In this document: positions 1 through 8,273 of the stretch, piece by piece
How positions within the stretch are numbered: the first letter of the stretch is position 1
How the letters are laid out: every line of letters starts with the position of its first letter
DNA from: UBA12170 sp964293475
GTDB lineage: Bacteria; Bacteroidota; Bacteroidia; Bacteroidales; UBA12170
NCBI GenBank assembly: GCA_964293475.1
Contig: CAXYYJ010000027.1
Coordinates: 10,528-74,527, forward strand
Length of the DNA stretch: 64,000 nt
Direction of reading: 5' to 3'
Translations under genes and position numbers: made by a program
The notes under the pieces: model-generated
Databases searched by the model: none
What the model was told of the DNA's origin: nothing
Seen by the model: only the letters and a program-made list of their open reading frames with translations

Positions 1-843
1 GAGCGGTACGAGCCACATGGCGGTTGTGAGATGCTTTTCATTCTGATTTTCAATCACTCCCACCTGAAACTGTCGCGGTAGAAGAATGATTGAAGTGGCG
101 GAGATGATTAAAAGCCAAAACCAGTCGCCGGAATTTTCTTCACCAAAAACCACAAGTTTGGTGAGTTCAGGTCGCGACATAACTTCTTCAAAAAGCGACC
201 CCATTCCGTTGAAGGCAATATAAACCAGAAAAAATCCACTGATGAGAAATGCCAGCAGCTTGATGACGCTTTCGAAAGCAATGGCAGTTATCATGCCCGA
301 TTTGGCTTTGTCGCTGTACAGAAAAAGGGTTCCATAGAGCAAGGTAAAAATACTGAGGGCAATTGTGGTGATGAGTACTGGGTCGAGCCAGTTAAGCTGA
401 CTTACGGGACTTACCACACTAAAGCTATCGCCGATGGCTTTAATCTGAAGGGCGATATAAGGGGTGATGGCAAAAAGCAGTAAAATGGAGACCAGGCTTC
501 CGATGCCTTGATTCTTTCCGTAGCGTGCAGCTAAAAAATCGGCTAAGGAGTTAATATGCTGCGACTTAACTACTCTGATAATCTTGCGGGTAACAATCCA
601 CCAAAGGGGAAAAATAAGAACCGGTCCCAGATAAATGGCCAAAAAATCGATTCCGGAGCTAGCAGCCCTGCCAATACTTCCATAAAAAGTCCAGGCACTG
701 CTATAAACCGCAATACTCAGGGCATAAATGTATTTCCCCGACCGCCGCCACTTGAGCAGGTCGCGCTTTTGAGCCCAGGCAGCAACCATAAAAAGCAGCA
801 GCAGGTAGGCCAGACTGAGCGATATGAGTAAAACCGCATTCAC
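1..843 (-). CDS. Sodium:solute symporter-type sensor histidine kinase, N-terminal part (cut by window edge)
   Basis: The 281 codons visible form a multi-span membrane domain of the sodium:solute symporter (SLC5) fold, with motifs such as AWTFYGSIGRAA and SLADFLAARYG near the N-terminus. These are typical of the CbrA-like proteins in which a symporter domain is fused to a histidine kinase. The kinase part would lie beyond the left edge and is not seen, so the kinase assignment is inferred from the family. I place the start at GTG 843-841: it overlaps the stop of the upstream 67-aa gene (GTGA), no ATG lies at an equivalent position, and the preceding gene runs straight into it. It probably senses or transports the solute handled by the symporter encoded just upstream. 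Confidence 0.75.
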   Translation of the reverse strand, partial: MNAVLLISLSLAYLLLLFMVAAWAQKRDLLKWRRSGKYIYALSIAVYSSAWTFYGSIGRAASSGIDFLAIYLGPVLIFPLWWIVTRKIIRVVKSQHINSLADFLAARYGKNQGIGSLVSILLLFAITPYIALQIKAIGDSFSVVSPVSQLNWLDPVLITTIALSIFTLLYGTLFLYSDKAKSGMITAIAFESVIKLLAFLISGFFLVYIAFNGMGSLFEEVMSRPELTKLVVFGEENSGDWFWLLIISATSIILLPRQFQVGVIENQNEKHLTTAMWLVPL

Positions 844-1043
844 GGCAAATCGTTTTTCGTGCGGCGGGTGAGCCAGATTAATAGAAAAATCATCACCACC
901 CAAAGGAATAAAATATAAATCAAAAGGGCAGGAATCCCCAGAATGAGTTTATTCAGATTGAACATCTGAATAACAGGAAACGTCAACAATATCAGAAAGA
1001 TAATGCTGATGAATAAACTGATGATGTATTTCTTATTGTCCAT
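840..1043 (-). CDS. Small two-TM membrane protein (DUF3311-like)
   Basis: A 67-residue protein with two hydrophobic helices (about residues 7-26 and 33-58), the turn LNKLILGIPALL between them and a basic end (RRTKND). The spacing of the proline and of the LGIP turn resembles DUF3311-type small subunits that accompany sodium:solute symporters. It lies between the symporter gene and the symporter-kinase gene and overlaps the latter by four bases, so the two are probably translationally coupled. The precise role is unknown; a small accessory subunit of one of the two symporter proteins is the likeliest. Confidence 0.6.
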   Translation of the reverse strand: MDNKKYIISLFISIIFLILLTFPVIQMFNLNKLILGIPALLIYILFLWVVMIFLLIWLTRRTKNDLP

Positions 1044-1093
1044 AAATTTACAATCATTTGTTCAATCCTACTTTTCCTGCGGGGGTTATAATG

Positions 1094-1139
1094 GTGAAAA
1101 CCAACCTTATGCAAGATAGCATAAAAAGTTGGTTTTCAC
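1094..1139. repeat. Strong inverted repeat between symporter and two-TM gene
   Basis: A perfect 12-bp arm (GTGAAAACCAAC, 1094-1105, with GTTGGTTTTCAC, 1128-1139) encloses a second 6-bp arm (TTATGC / GCATAA) and a 6-base loop. Transcribed from the minus strand it gives an 18-bp stem without a clean U tract after it. It could be a weak terminator or an mRNA-end stabiliser that sets the expression ratio of the symporter to the downstream sensor genes. Confidence 0.6.
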
Positions 1140-1183
1140 TTCACTATTTCAATGATTAAATCATGTTCATGATTCGTTTAATT

Positions 1184-2917
1184 TTAGTGGGTTGCATCGC
1201 CAGCTCCACTTGGGATTCTGATGTCTTCAACCAGGTGTTGAACATCTTGTGGTGGCGGCGGGGTGAATTTCATCACAATCAAAGCCACTACAAAATTGAC
1301 CAACATTCCCACGGTGCCAAATCCTTCGGGTGATATTCCAAACCACCAATTTGCTGGAATATTGGATTCAGGATCACCTATCCATCCCAATTTGAATTTG
1401 GCAATATAAAACATGGTGATGGCCAAACCAGAAATCAACCCGGCAATGGCACCTTCCTTGTTCATTCTCTTATTGAAGATACCCATGATGATGGCTGGGA
1501 AGAACGATGCTGCCGCCAATCCGAAGGCCAAAGCAACCACCGATGCCACAAAACCGGGAGGGTGAATGCCAAAATATCCTGCAACCACAACAGCCACAAC
1601 AGCAGCCAAACGAGCCCAAAGCAATTCCCCTTTTTCGCTGATATTGGGTGCAATTTGTTTTTTAATCAAATCGTGGGAAATGGAAGTTGAGATAACTAAC
1701 AGTAAACCAGCAGCAGTTGATAGAGCTGCGGCCAAACCTCCGGCTGCCACCAATGCAATCACCCAGTTGGGCAAATTCGCAATTTCGGGATTGGCCAAAA
1801 CAATGATGTCTCTGTCAACTGTTAACTCACTGCCTTTCCAGCCGTTAGCTTCGGCAGTTGGAGTAAAGTTCGTGTTGGCATCGTTATAATATTGAACTTT
1901 GCCATCGCTGTTTTTATCTTCCCATTTCAGCAGGCCTGTTTTTTCCCAGTTGCCTACCCATGCTGGTAATGTTTTATACTCTTTATTGGCAACGGTTTCC
2001 AAAAGATTCACTTTGGCAAAAACAGCTATGGCAGGAGCGGTTGTATAAAGAATGGCAATGAATAACAATGCCCAGCCTGCACTTTTTCTGGCGTCCTTTA
2101 CTTTTGGAACAGTGAAAAAGCGAACAATTACGTGGGGCAATCCAGCGGTGCCCACCATGAGTGCAGCTGTGATAAAGAAAACATCGAGCATGCTTTTGGA
2201 GCCACTGGTATATTCAGCAAATCCTAAATCGGTATGCAACTGATTCAGTTTGTCTAATAAAAAAGTACCATTATGATCGGTTGAGCCAAACCCTAACTGG
2301 GGAACAATGTTTCCAGTCATCTGAATGGAGATGAAAATAGCTGGAATCATAAAGGCGAAAATAAGTACCATGTACTGAGCAACTTGTGTATAGGTGATGC
2401 CTTTCATTCCCCCCATTACGGCATAGAAGAAAACAATGGCCATTCCAATATAAACACCGGTATTGATTTCTACTTCGAGGAAACGGGAGAAAACGATACC
2501 CACTCCGCGCATTTGTCCGGCTACATAAGTAAACGAAACAAAAAGAGCTGCAATAACAGCTACTGTTCTGGCAGTATTGCTATAATATCTGTCGCCGATA
2601 AAATCGGGCACGGTAAACTTACCAAACTTACGCAAATAGGGTGCTAAAAGCAGAGCCAGCAGCACGTAGCCACCTGTCCAGCCCATGAGAAACACCGATC
2701 CATCGTAGCCCATGTACGAAATTAACCCGGCCATTGAAATAAATGAGGCCGCACTCATCCAGTCGGCAGCAGTAGCCAAACCATTGGTAATGGGGTGAAC
2801 TCCACCGCCGGCAACATAGAACTCTTTTGTTGAACCAGCTCTGGCCCACAATGCGATTCCAATATAAAGTGCAAAAGTGGCACCAACTATGATATATGTC
2901 CAAATCTGTAAATCCAT
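1184..2917 (-). CDS. Sodium:solute symporter, VC_2705 (ActP-like) subfamily
   Basis: A 577-residue integral membrane protein of the SLC5 fold. The N-terminal segment with FYVAGGGVHPITNGLATAAD, the motifs GGMKGITYTQVAQY and AALSTAAGLLLVISTSISHD, and a hydrophilic insertion around residues 305-365 are all features of the VC_2705 subfamily, related to the acetate permease ActP. It should import a small carboxylate with Na+. The DUF4212 gene immediately upstream encodes the small partner usually found with this subfamily. The substrate cannot be read from sequence; acetate or another short monocarboxylate is the usual guess. Confidence 0.85.
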   Translation of the reverse strand: MDLQIWTYIIVGATFALYIGIALWARAGSTKEFYVAGGGVHPITNGLATAADWMSAASFISMAGLISYMGYDGSVFLMGWTGGYVLLALLLAPYLRKFGKFTVPDFIGDRYYSNTARTVAVIAALFVSFTYVAGQMRGVGIVFSRFLEVEINTGVYIGMAIVFFYAVMGGMKGITYTQVAQYMVLIFAFMIPAIFISIQMTGNIVPQLGFGSTDHNGTFLLDKLNQLHTDLGFAEYTSGSKSMLDVFFITAALMVGTAGLPHVIVRFFTVPKVKDARKSAGWALLFIAILYTTAPAIAVFAKVNLLETVANKEYKTLPAWVGNWEKTGLLKWEDKNSDGKVQYYNDANTNFTPTAEANGWKGSELTVDRDIIVLANPEIANLPNWVIALVAAGGLAAALSTAAGLLLVISTSISHDLIKKQIAPNISEKGELLWARLAAVVAVVVAGYFGIHPPGFVASVVALAFGLAAASFFPAIIMGIFNKRMNKEGAIAGLISGLAITMFYIAKFKLGWIGDPESNIPANWWFGISPEGFGTVGMLVNFVVALIVMKFTPPPPQDVQHLVEDIRIPSGAGDATH

Positions 2918-2942
2918 AATTTCTTTGTTTTAAATGTTGTTT

Positions 2943-3197
2943 TTACTCGTCAACTCCAAACTCTTTATCTAACTTGTTCATCAGGCGCACATACACAAAA
3001 ATCAAAATGATGAATGCATAGATTGAACCTTGCTGGGCGAACCAAAATCCCAGAGGAAATCCCCCCAGTTGAAAGGCATCGAGAGCTTCTCTAAAGAAGA
3101 TTCCAAAACCAAATGATACCAGGAACCAGATGGCCAGTAGAATAAAAAGAATTCTCACATTCCTCTTCCAATACAATTTCATGTTTTCTTTACTCAT
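2943..3197 (-). CDS. DUF4212 small subunit of the symporter
   Basis: This 84-residue protein has two membrane helices joined by the conserved segment FQLGGFPLGFWFAQQGS and ends in a short charged tail. That is the pattern of DUF4212, a small membrane protein encoded immediately before VC_2705-type symporters. The gene ends 25 bases before the symporter start and begins about 20 bases after the porin stop, so porin, DUF4212 and symporter form one operon. By family it is a partner subunit or assembly factor of the symporter. Confidence 0.85.
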   Translation of the reverse strand: MSKENMKLYWKRNVRILFILLAIWFLVSFGFGIFFREALDAFQLGGFPLGFWFAQQGSIYAFIILIFVYVRLMNKLDKEFGVDE

Positions 3198-3218
3198 GAC
3201 TTTTCAATTATTATTGAT

Positions 3219-4472
3219 TTATAAAAATATTGCGGCTTGAAAAATAATCTGGTTGCTGTCATCCTTACCAATTAAATCTAAATGGCGGTATTCTAGCGTC
3301 AACTTGGCATTATGGCCCGATATGAGCGCATTGATACCTATACCATAATCGGTTGGCGATGAGTCTAAAGCGTTGATATGCTTTTGAGTGAGTGTAACAT
3401 AGGGCTGCCAGGCAAACTTTCCGTTGTTGGGCAATACCAAACCTCCCTGAAAATACATCACATAACCCGTAAACACATCCTGACTACCTCCGCCCAACTG
3501 ATAATTTCTTCCATAGTTATTACTTTGATAGGAAAAATATCCTGTAAAGGCAGCCTTTTTCTGACCAATGGGCAAATCGGTGAAGGCATCCACAGCCCAA
3601 ATAAGTACATTTTCTGCGGTCTCAACCGAATCAACCAAAATCACTGAGCCTTTTGGGTGGGTTAAAAAACCAGCACCTATATTAAAAATCTTCTTCGAGC
3701 CAAAATAAGAACCCACCATATAAGGTAGCTTGTTGCTCTCCTGATCGAAAAACTGATAGTTGAAATAACCAGCATAAATATTAGATGCTTTGGTCCCGAA
3801 TGTTTTACGACCAATATAGGATGCTTTTTCAGCTTGTGGTGCTACGGAGCCATTGGCGTCGATGCTGTTCACCATGGCACTGTTCCAGGCTACACGGTAA
3901 TCGAGTTTTCCAAGTTTACCTTTGGCATAAACGCCCAAATGACGGCCAAACTGGTCGGAAGTTCCTATGGTAGCCCAGGTATGACGTGCATTGTCTAATG
4001 GCAGGAAATTAAGGGTACTTTGGTTGTTCAATCTGGATATACCATTCCAGTAATGCAAACCACCCCCCATGTACAGATATTTATTTACCTTATATTCAAC
4101 CCATGCATCATGCATAAATAATTGAGCCTGGGAACTTTGACCGGTTGGATCGAGTCCACTGGGGGTGAGACTGTTCAAACCAAAATGGGTAACAATAAGA
4201 AACCTGTCCGACAATTGGGCAAACATGAGCAATCGGGAACGACGCAACATAGGGGTTACAGTAAAATCGGCATCGGAGTTAACGGGCAGCTGTCCATTGA
4301 GCCAAAACTGATGCCAGTTTATCAGGCGGAAATACTTGCTGCCATCTTCGTTGAAATTCACTTTAAATCCATTGCCATACTCGGTGGGCGCTGTTACAGT
4401 CTTTTCCTGAGCGAAAAGATTGGCTGAGGATACCAGCACCAGAAAAACTAACACAGTAATTACTCTTTTCAT
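3219..4472 (-). CDS. Outer-membrane porin-like beta-barrel
   Basis: A 417-residue protein with a cleavable signal peptide (cleavage probably after NLFA in the first 22 residues) followed by alternating short amphipathic strands rich in Tyr, Phe and Gly and an aromatic C-terminus (AAIFL), as in outer-membrane barrels. It resembles phosphate-selective-porin-like proteins of the Bacteroidota, though no specific ligand is implied. As first gene of the operon with the DUF4212 protein and symporter, it most likely lets the same solute cross the outer membrane. Confidence 0.65.
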   Translation of the reverse strand: MKRVITVLVFLVLVSSANLFAQEKTVTAPTEYGNGFKVNFNEDGSKYFRLINWHQFWLNGQLPVNSDADFTVTPMLRRSRLLMFAQLSDRFLIVTHFGLNSLTPSGLDPTGQSSQAQLFMHDAWVEYKVNKYLYMGGGLHYWNGISRLNNQSTLNFLPLDNARHTWATIGTSDQFGRHLGVYAKGKLGKLDYRVAWNSAMVNSIDANGSVAPQAEKASYIGRKTFGTKASNIYAGYFNYQFFDQESNKLPYMVGSYFGSKKIFNIGAGFLTHPKGSVILVDSVETAENVLIWAVDAFTDLPIGQKKAAFTGYFSYQSNNYGRNYQLGGGSQDVFTGYVMYFQGGLVLPNNGKFAWQPYVTLTQKHINALDSSPTDYGIGINALISGHNAKLTLEYRHLDLIGKDDSNQIIFQAAIFL

Positions 4473-4524
4473 AGATTTTTAGATTTAATAAATAATGACT
4501 TTGATTCTTATGGGTTAACTATCT

Positions 4525-4555
4525 CCAAATTAGTCCCCCATGGATTCTTGTTCAA
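4525..4555 (-). promoter_or_regulatory. Candidate promoter of the porin-symporter operon
   Basis: On the minus strand a TTG (4555-4553) is followed after 20 bases by TAATTTGG (4532-4525), one mismatch from the Bacteroidota -7 element TAnnTTTG. The predicted 5' leader is about 45 bases. The 150-base gap in front of the porin is otherwise AT-rich and featureless. Confidence 0.45.
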
Positions 4556-4624
4556 AACTTCAATATTTATTTGTAATCTAAAAATCGAATATAGTTTTCT
4601 GTTAATTATCTATATACAATAAAA

Positions 4625-5047
4625 TCAATCCCTGAAGCGCTCCCATTTAATCATCATGTATTTATCGCCAAGTTCGGTGATGATAAAACCAGCCCCCGTA
4701 AGATTCTCTTTTCTTGAAACATACAAAACCAATTCAGATTGTGTCAATATCTTGTAAGTAGGGCGATAGTTCAAATGTGAAGGCCGTTTTACTTTATAGG
4801 TTTTTACCCAGTTCATCACCGATACATGGCTGATTCCCAATATTCTTTCAATCTCTCTGTAGGATATTCCCTCCATGTACAGCTGAAGGGCCTTGGTCAC
4901 ATAATAATCATCAACCTTTTTACCCATTTTCTGAACGGTGAAGTAATATTTACAGGCCTTGCACTTGTATCTCTGCCTTTCCTGAACTATACCCGATTTT
5001 ACGTAATCATCTGAATTACACTTGGGGCAAAGGATAGATTCGCTCAT
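4625..5047 (-). CDS. IS1 InsA-like zinc-ribbon/HTH DNA-binding protein (orphan)
   Basis: A 140-residue protein with an N-terminal zinc ribbon (Cys7-x2-Cys10 and Cys29-x2-Cys32), then a helix-turn-helix reading ISYREIERILGISHVSVMNW. This pair of domains is the DNA-binding half of IS1-type InsA proteins. The last 55 residues are not a DDE transposase domain and match nothing I recognise; no inverted repeats or second frame surround the gene, so it does not look like a live insertion element. I chose the ATG at 5047, because the 13 codons upstream begin with TTG and overlap a TATATTTG promoter-like element. Its position next to a solute-uptake operon suggests a domesticated regulator (inference). 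Confidence 0.7.
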   Translation of the reverse strand: MSESILCPKCNSDDYVKSGIVQERQRYKCKACKYYFTVQKMGKKVDDYYVTKALQLYMEGISYREIERILGISHVSVMNWVKTYKVKRPSHLNYRPTYKILTQSELVLYVSRKENLTGAGFIITELGDKYMMIKWERFRD

Positions 5048-5215
5048 TGTATATATATTTTTAGCAAATATATATTTAATTAGCAATATAATTTATTGAA
5101 CTGGAAAAATAAATCACAAGAATTGGACATAATTATTTCATTACCAATACCTAATACAATTATCGGCAACCATGATTGATTTCCACAAAGAAAAGAAAAA
5201 CCCTAAAGAAAAATT

Positions 5216-8149
5216 CTATTTCTCCCTGAGTGCGGCGTAAAGTATTTCCACAGGGTGCAAAGCTTGTCGCTCTGTGCCATCTTTAATCTGATGCCTGCAC
5301 GAAGTTCCTGCAGCCACAATGGGAATATCGTTGGGTGTATTGCGAACGGCTGGAAACAGCACCAACTCCCCTATTTGCATGGACAACTCGTAATGCTCGG
5401 CCTCATAACCAAAACTTCCCGCCATTCCGCAGCAACCGCTGGGAATCTCATCCACTTTATAGTTTTTGGGTATGCTCAGCATCTTTAAAGTAGCCGAAGT
5501 CCCTGTCAAAGCCTTTTGCTGACAATGTCCGTGAAATTTTATCTGTAGATGCTCATCACTAAACTGTTCTGGTTTAATATGACCCATTTCCAAAGCTCTC
5601 ACTATAAACTCTTCTACGGTTAAACTATTCTTTGCCAGCTCTTTGGCTTTTTCTATTAGTGTTTCCGAAACCAGTTCAGGATACTCATCTCTAAACGTTA
5701 AAATGGTGGAAGGCTCCACTCCTATGAGGGGATGCTCCGAGCTAATAAGTTGGCTCAGATGCTTTACATTGGCTTCGGCAATTTTGCGGGCTTTTCGAAT
5801 CAATCCCTTGCTTAAATAGGTCCGGCCACTATCCACATGCTTGGGTATAATCACTTTGTAACCCAGACTGTTGAGCAACAAAATGGTTTTTATTCCTATC
5901 TCCGAATCGTTAAAATTGGTAAACTCGTCGTTGAACAAATAAACCATGCGGGTGGCAGATTCTTGTTTTTGCTGATGCTTTCCAAACCATTTTTTTACTG
6001 TTGTTCCTGAAAGCGCTGGTAATTTCCGTTTGGGAGCAAACCCCAGCATTCTCATTACCAATTTCGCTCCCCAAAAATTCATAGAAGCATTGTAAATGCG
6101 GGGGAAAAAGGAAGCCATCCGGTTAATTTCGGTGATATGAGCTATGAGATTGCTCCTGAGGGGAACTCCGTTGGCATCGTAATAATGTTGCAAAAACTCG
6201 GCTTTGAGCTTGGCCACATCCACATTCGACGGGCACTCCGATTTACATGCTTTGCAACTCAGGCAAAGGTCGAGCACTTCATAAACTTCGTCGTGGTCAA
6301 AAGGGTTGGGTTTTTCGGAGCGGCTTAGATACTCGCGGAGAATATTGGCTCTGGCTCGTGTGGTGTTCTTCTCATTTCGCGTGGCCTGATAGCTGGGGCA
6401 CATGGTTCCGCCAATAATGTGCGATTTACGGCAATCGCCCGAACCGTTGCACCTTTCCGCCGATCGCAGCATTCCCGGCCCCTGATCGAATCGAAAATAG
6501 GTTTCTGGCTCCGGTTTATCTTCCACCCCTTCATAGCGCAACGATGAGTTCATGGGTGGTGTTTTAATAATTTTGTTGGGATTGAAAATATGCTCCGGAT
6601 CCCAGGCATTTTTAACTTCTTCGAACAGACTCATGATGTGGTCGCCCATCATCAGTGGAATAAACTCGCCCCTCAATCGTCCGTCGCCATGTTCCCCCGA
6701 AAGGGAGCCTTTGTATTTTTTTACAATCACTGCGGTATCGTGGGCAATTTTTTGAAAGAGCTCCACATCGGAAGGATCTTTCAAATTCAACACAGGTCGC
6801 AGGTGAAGCTCGCCAGTGGCAATATGGGCATAATAGACACAGGTTTTATTATATCGGGCCAGCATGGCATCTATTTCATCGATAAATCCGGGCAATACTT
6901 CGGGATTGACAGCGGTGTCTTCTATAACAGGTACGGGCTTGGCGTCGCCAACCATATTCGATAAAACCCCAAGACCTGCCTTACGCAAATTCCAAACCTT
7001 GGCCATGTCTTTCCCTGTAACCACCGGAAAATGAAATCCATAACCCGCTGCCTTCATTTCCTGCTCCATGGCTTTCGATTTTTCTATAATTTGCTCGGGA
7101 ATATCCTCAGCAAATTCCACGATAAGAATGGCTCCCGGATCGCCAATTACAAAAAACCTGTTTTTATCCTGTTCCTTATTTACCTTGGTCAAATCCATGA
7201 TGGCTTTATCCATCAGCTCCACCGAATAGGGTTGATATTTCAAGGCAATTAAATTGGCCAAAAGAGATTCTTTAACGCTGTTTAAGTGAACGCAAACCAG
7301 TGCTTTATGCTTGGGTGGAAGCGGCACCAGATTGAGCTTGATTTCGGTTGTAAAAGCCAAAGTTCCTTCGGAACCCGCCAGAAGCTTGCAAAAATTAAAA
7401 GGGTTGACTGCCGAAGAATATCGTTCGGAGTCTAACAGCAAATCGATTGCATAACCTGTATTACGTCGTTCAAGAGATTTATCGGGATAGTTCTCAAGAA
7501 TTTCCTGCTGGTTTTTGGGGTTCTTTAAAATCGTATCAATGTTCTGATAGATTGCAGATTCTAAACTATTTCCCTTGAGCTTTTCATCAAATTCTGCTTT
7601 ACTGACCGGTTTAAAAACCACCTCGCTTCCATCGCTCAGAAAAGCGGTAACTTCGAGCGTATGATCGCGGGTACTTCCATAAATAAGACTGTGAGCTCCG
7701 CAGGCATTGTTGCCCACCATTCCGCCAATCATGCAGCGGTTGCTGGTGCTGGTTTCGGGACCAAAAAACAGACCATAAGGTTCCAGTGCCATGTTCAGCT
7801 CATCGCGAACCACGCCGGGCTCAACTCTAACCCATCGCTCCTCATGATTAATCTCCAGAATATTGCGGAAATGTTTCGAAATATCAACTACAATTCCGTT
7901 GCCTACAACTTGTCCGGCCAAACTGGTTCCGGCAGCTCTTGGAATGAGAGCCAATTTGTGTTCACGGGCAAACTTGATAAGTTTTTCAATGTCCTCTTTG
8001 TCCTTAGGAATAGCAACAGCCAAAGGCTTTTCCCTATAGGCCGATGCATCTGTGGCGTAGAGAATGCGGTGGGTTTCATCGGCAAAAAATTCACCCTTAA
8101 ACTGGGCTTTAATATGTTTAAAAAGGGGGATTAATGACTTATTTTTCAT
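5216..8149 (-). CDS. FAD-linked oxidase / iron-sulphur dehydrogenase fusion (GlcD-GlcF type, YdiJ-like)
   Basis: A 977-residue fusion. The N-terminal half is a PCMH-type FAD-binding domain (IPRAAGTSLAGQVVG, GGMVGNNACGAHSLIYG) with an FAD-oxidase C-terminal domain (GELHLRPVLNL, LSGEHGDGRLRGE). The second half carries ferredoxin-like clusters (CLSCKACKSECP) and a CCG-type domain (GCCGMAGSFGYE near the end). This combines GlcD and GlcF functions in one chain, as in YdiJ-type D-2-hydroxyacid dehydrogenases that pass electrons from D-lactate, glycolate or D-2-hydroxyglutarate toward quinones. The substrate is not identifiable. I use the ATG at 8149; an upstream TTG overlaps the promoter. Confidence 0.8.
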   Translation of the reverse strand: MKNKSLIPLFKHIKAQFKGEFFADETHRILYATDASAYREKPLAVAIPKDKEDIEKLIKFAREHKLALIPRAAGTSLAGQVVGNGIVVDISKHFRNILEINHEERWVRVEPGVVRDELNMALEPYGLFFGPETSTSNRCMIGGMVGNNACGAHSLIYGSTRDHTLEVTAFLSDGSEVVFKPVSKAEFDEKLKGNSLESAIYQNIDTILKNPKNQQEILENYPDKSLERRNTGYAIDLLLDSERYSSAVNPFNFCKLLAGSEGTLAFTTEIKLNLVPLPPKHKALVCVHLNSVKESLLANLIALKYQPYSVELMDKAIMDLTKVNKEQDKNRFFVIGDPGAILIVEFAEDIPEQIIEKSKAMEQEMKAAGYGFHFPVVTGKDMAKVWNLRKAGLGVLSNMVGDAKPVPVIEDTAVNPEVLPGFIDEIDAMLARYNKTCVYYAHIATGELHLRPVLNLKDPSDVELFQKIAHDTAVIVKKYKGSLSGEHGDGRLRGEFIPLMMGDHIMSLFEEVKNAWDPEHIFNPNKIIKTPPMNSSLRYEGVEDKPEPETYFRFDQGPGMLRSAERCNGSGDCRKSHIIGGTMCPSYQATRNEKNTTRARANILREYLSRSEKPNPFDHDEVYEVLDLCLSCKACKSECPSNVDVAKLKAEFLQHYYDANGVPLRSNLIAHITEINRMASFFPRIYNASMNFWGAKLVMRMLGFAPKRKLPALSGTTVKKWFGKHQQKQESATRMVYLFNDEFTNFNDSEIGIKTILLLNSLGYKVIIPKHVDSGRTYLSKGLIRKARKIAEANVKHLSQLISSEHPLIGVEPSTILTFRDEYPELVSETLIEKAKELAKNSLTVEEFIVRALEMGHIKPEQFSDEHLQIKFHGHCQQKALTGTSATLKMLSIPKNYKVDEIPSGCCGMAGSFGYEAEHYELSMQIGELVLFPAVRNTPNDIPIVAAGTSCRHQIKDGTERQALHPVEILYAALREK

Positions 8150-8188
8150 TTTGGGACATTTAGACGGTAAAATTAAAAAATCTAGCCG

Positions 8189-8219
8189 CAATAATATTTG
8201 AATAACAAATTGTTTTCAA
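8189..8219 (-). promoter_or_regulatory. Candidate promoter of the FAD/Fe-S dehydrogenase gene
   Basis: TTG (8219-8217), a 20-base spacer and TATTATTG (8196-8189) on the minus strand, one mismatch from TAnnTTTG. The predicted leader to the ATG at 8149 is about 35 bases, which argues against a start at the TTG within the element itself. Confidence 0.45.
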
Positions 8220-8253
8220 TAAAAAAGCCACTGGAGGTTAATCCAATGGCTTC
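8219..8253 (-). terminator. Intrinsic terminator after RNase Y
   Basis: Minus-strand hairpin AAGCCATTGG / CCAGTGGCTT (arms 8252-8243 and 8234-8225) with an 8-base loop, followed directly by a run of U residues. It lies about 20 bases past the RNase Y stop codon. Confidence 0.75.
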
Positions 8254-8273
8254 GGAGTTATTCATTAAGGTAA

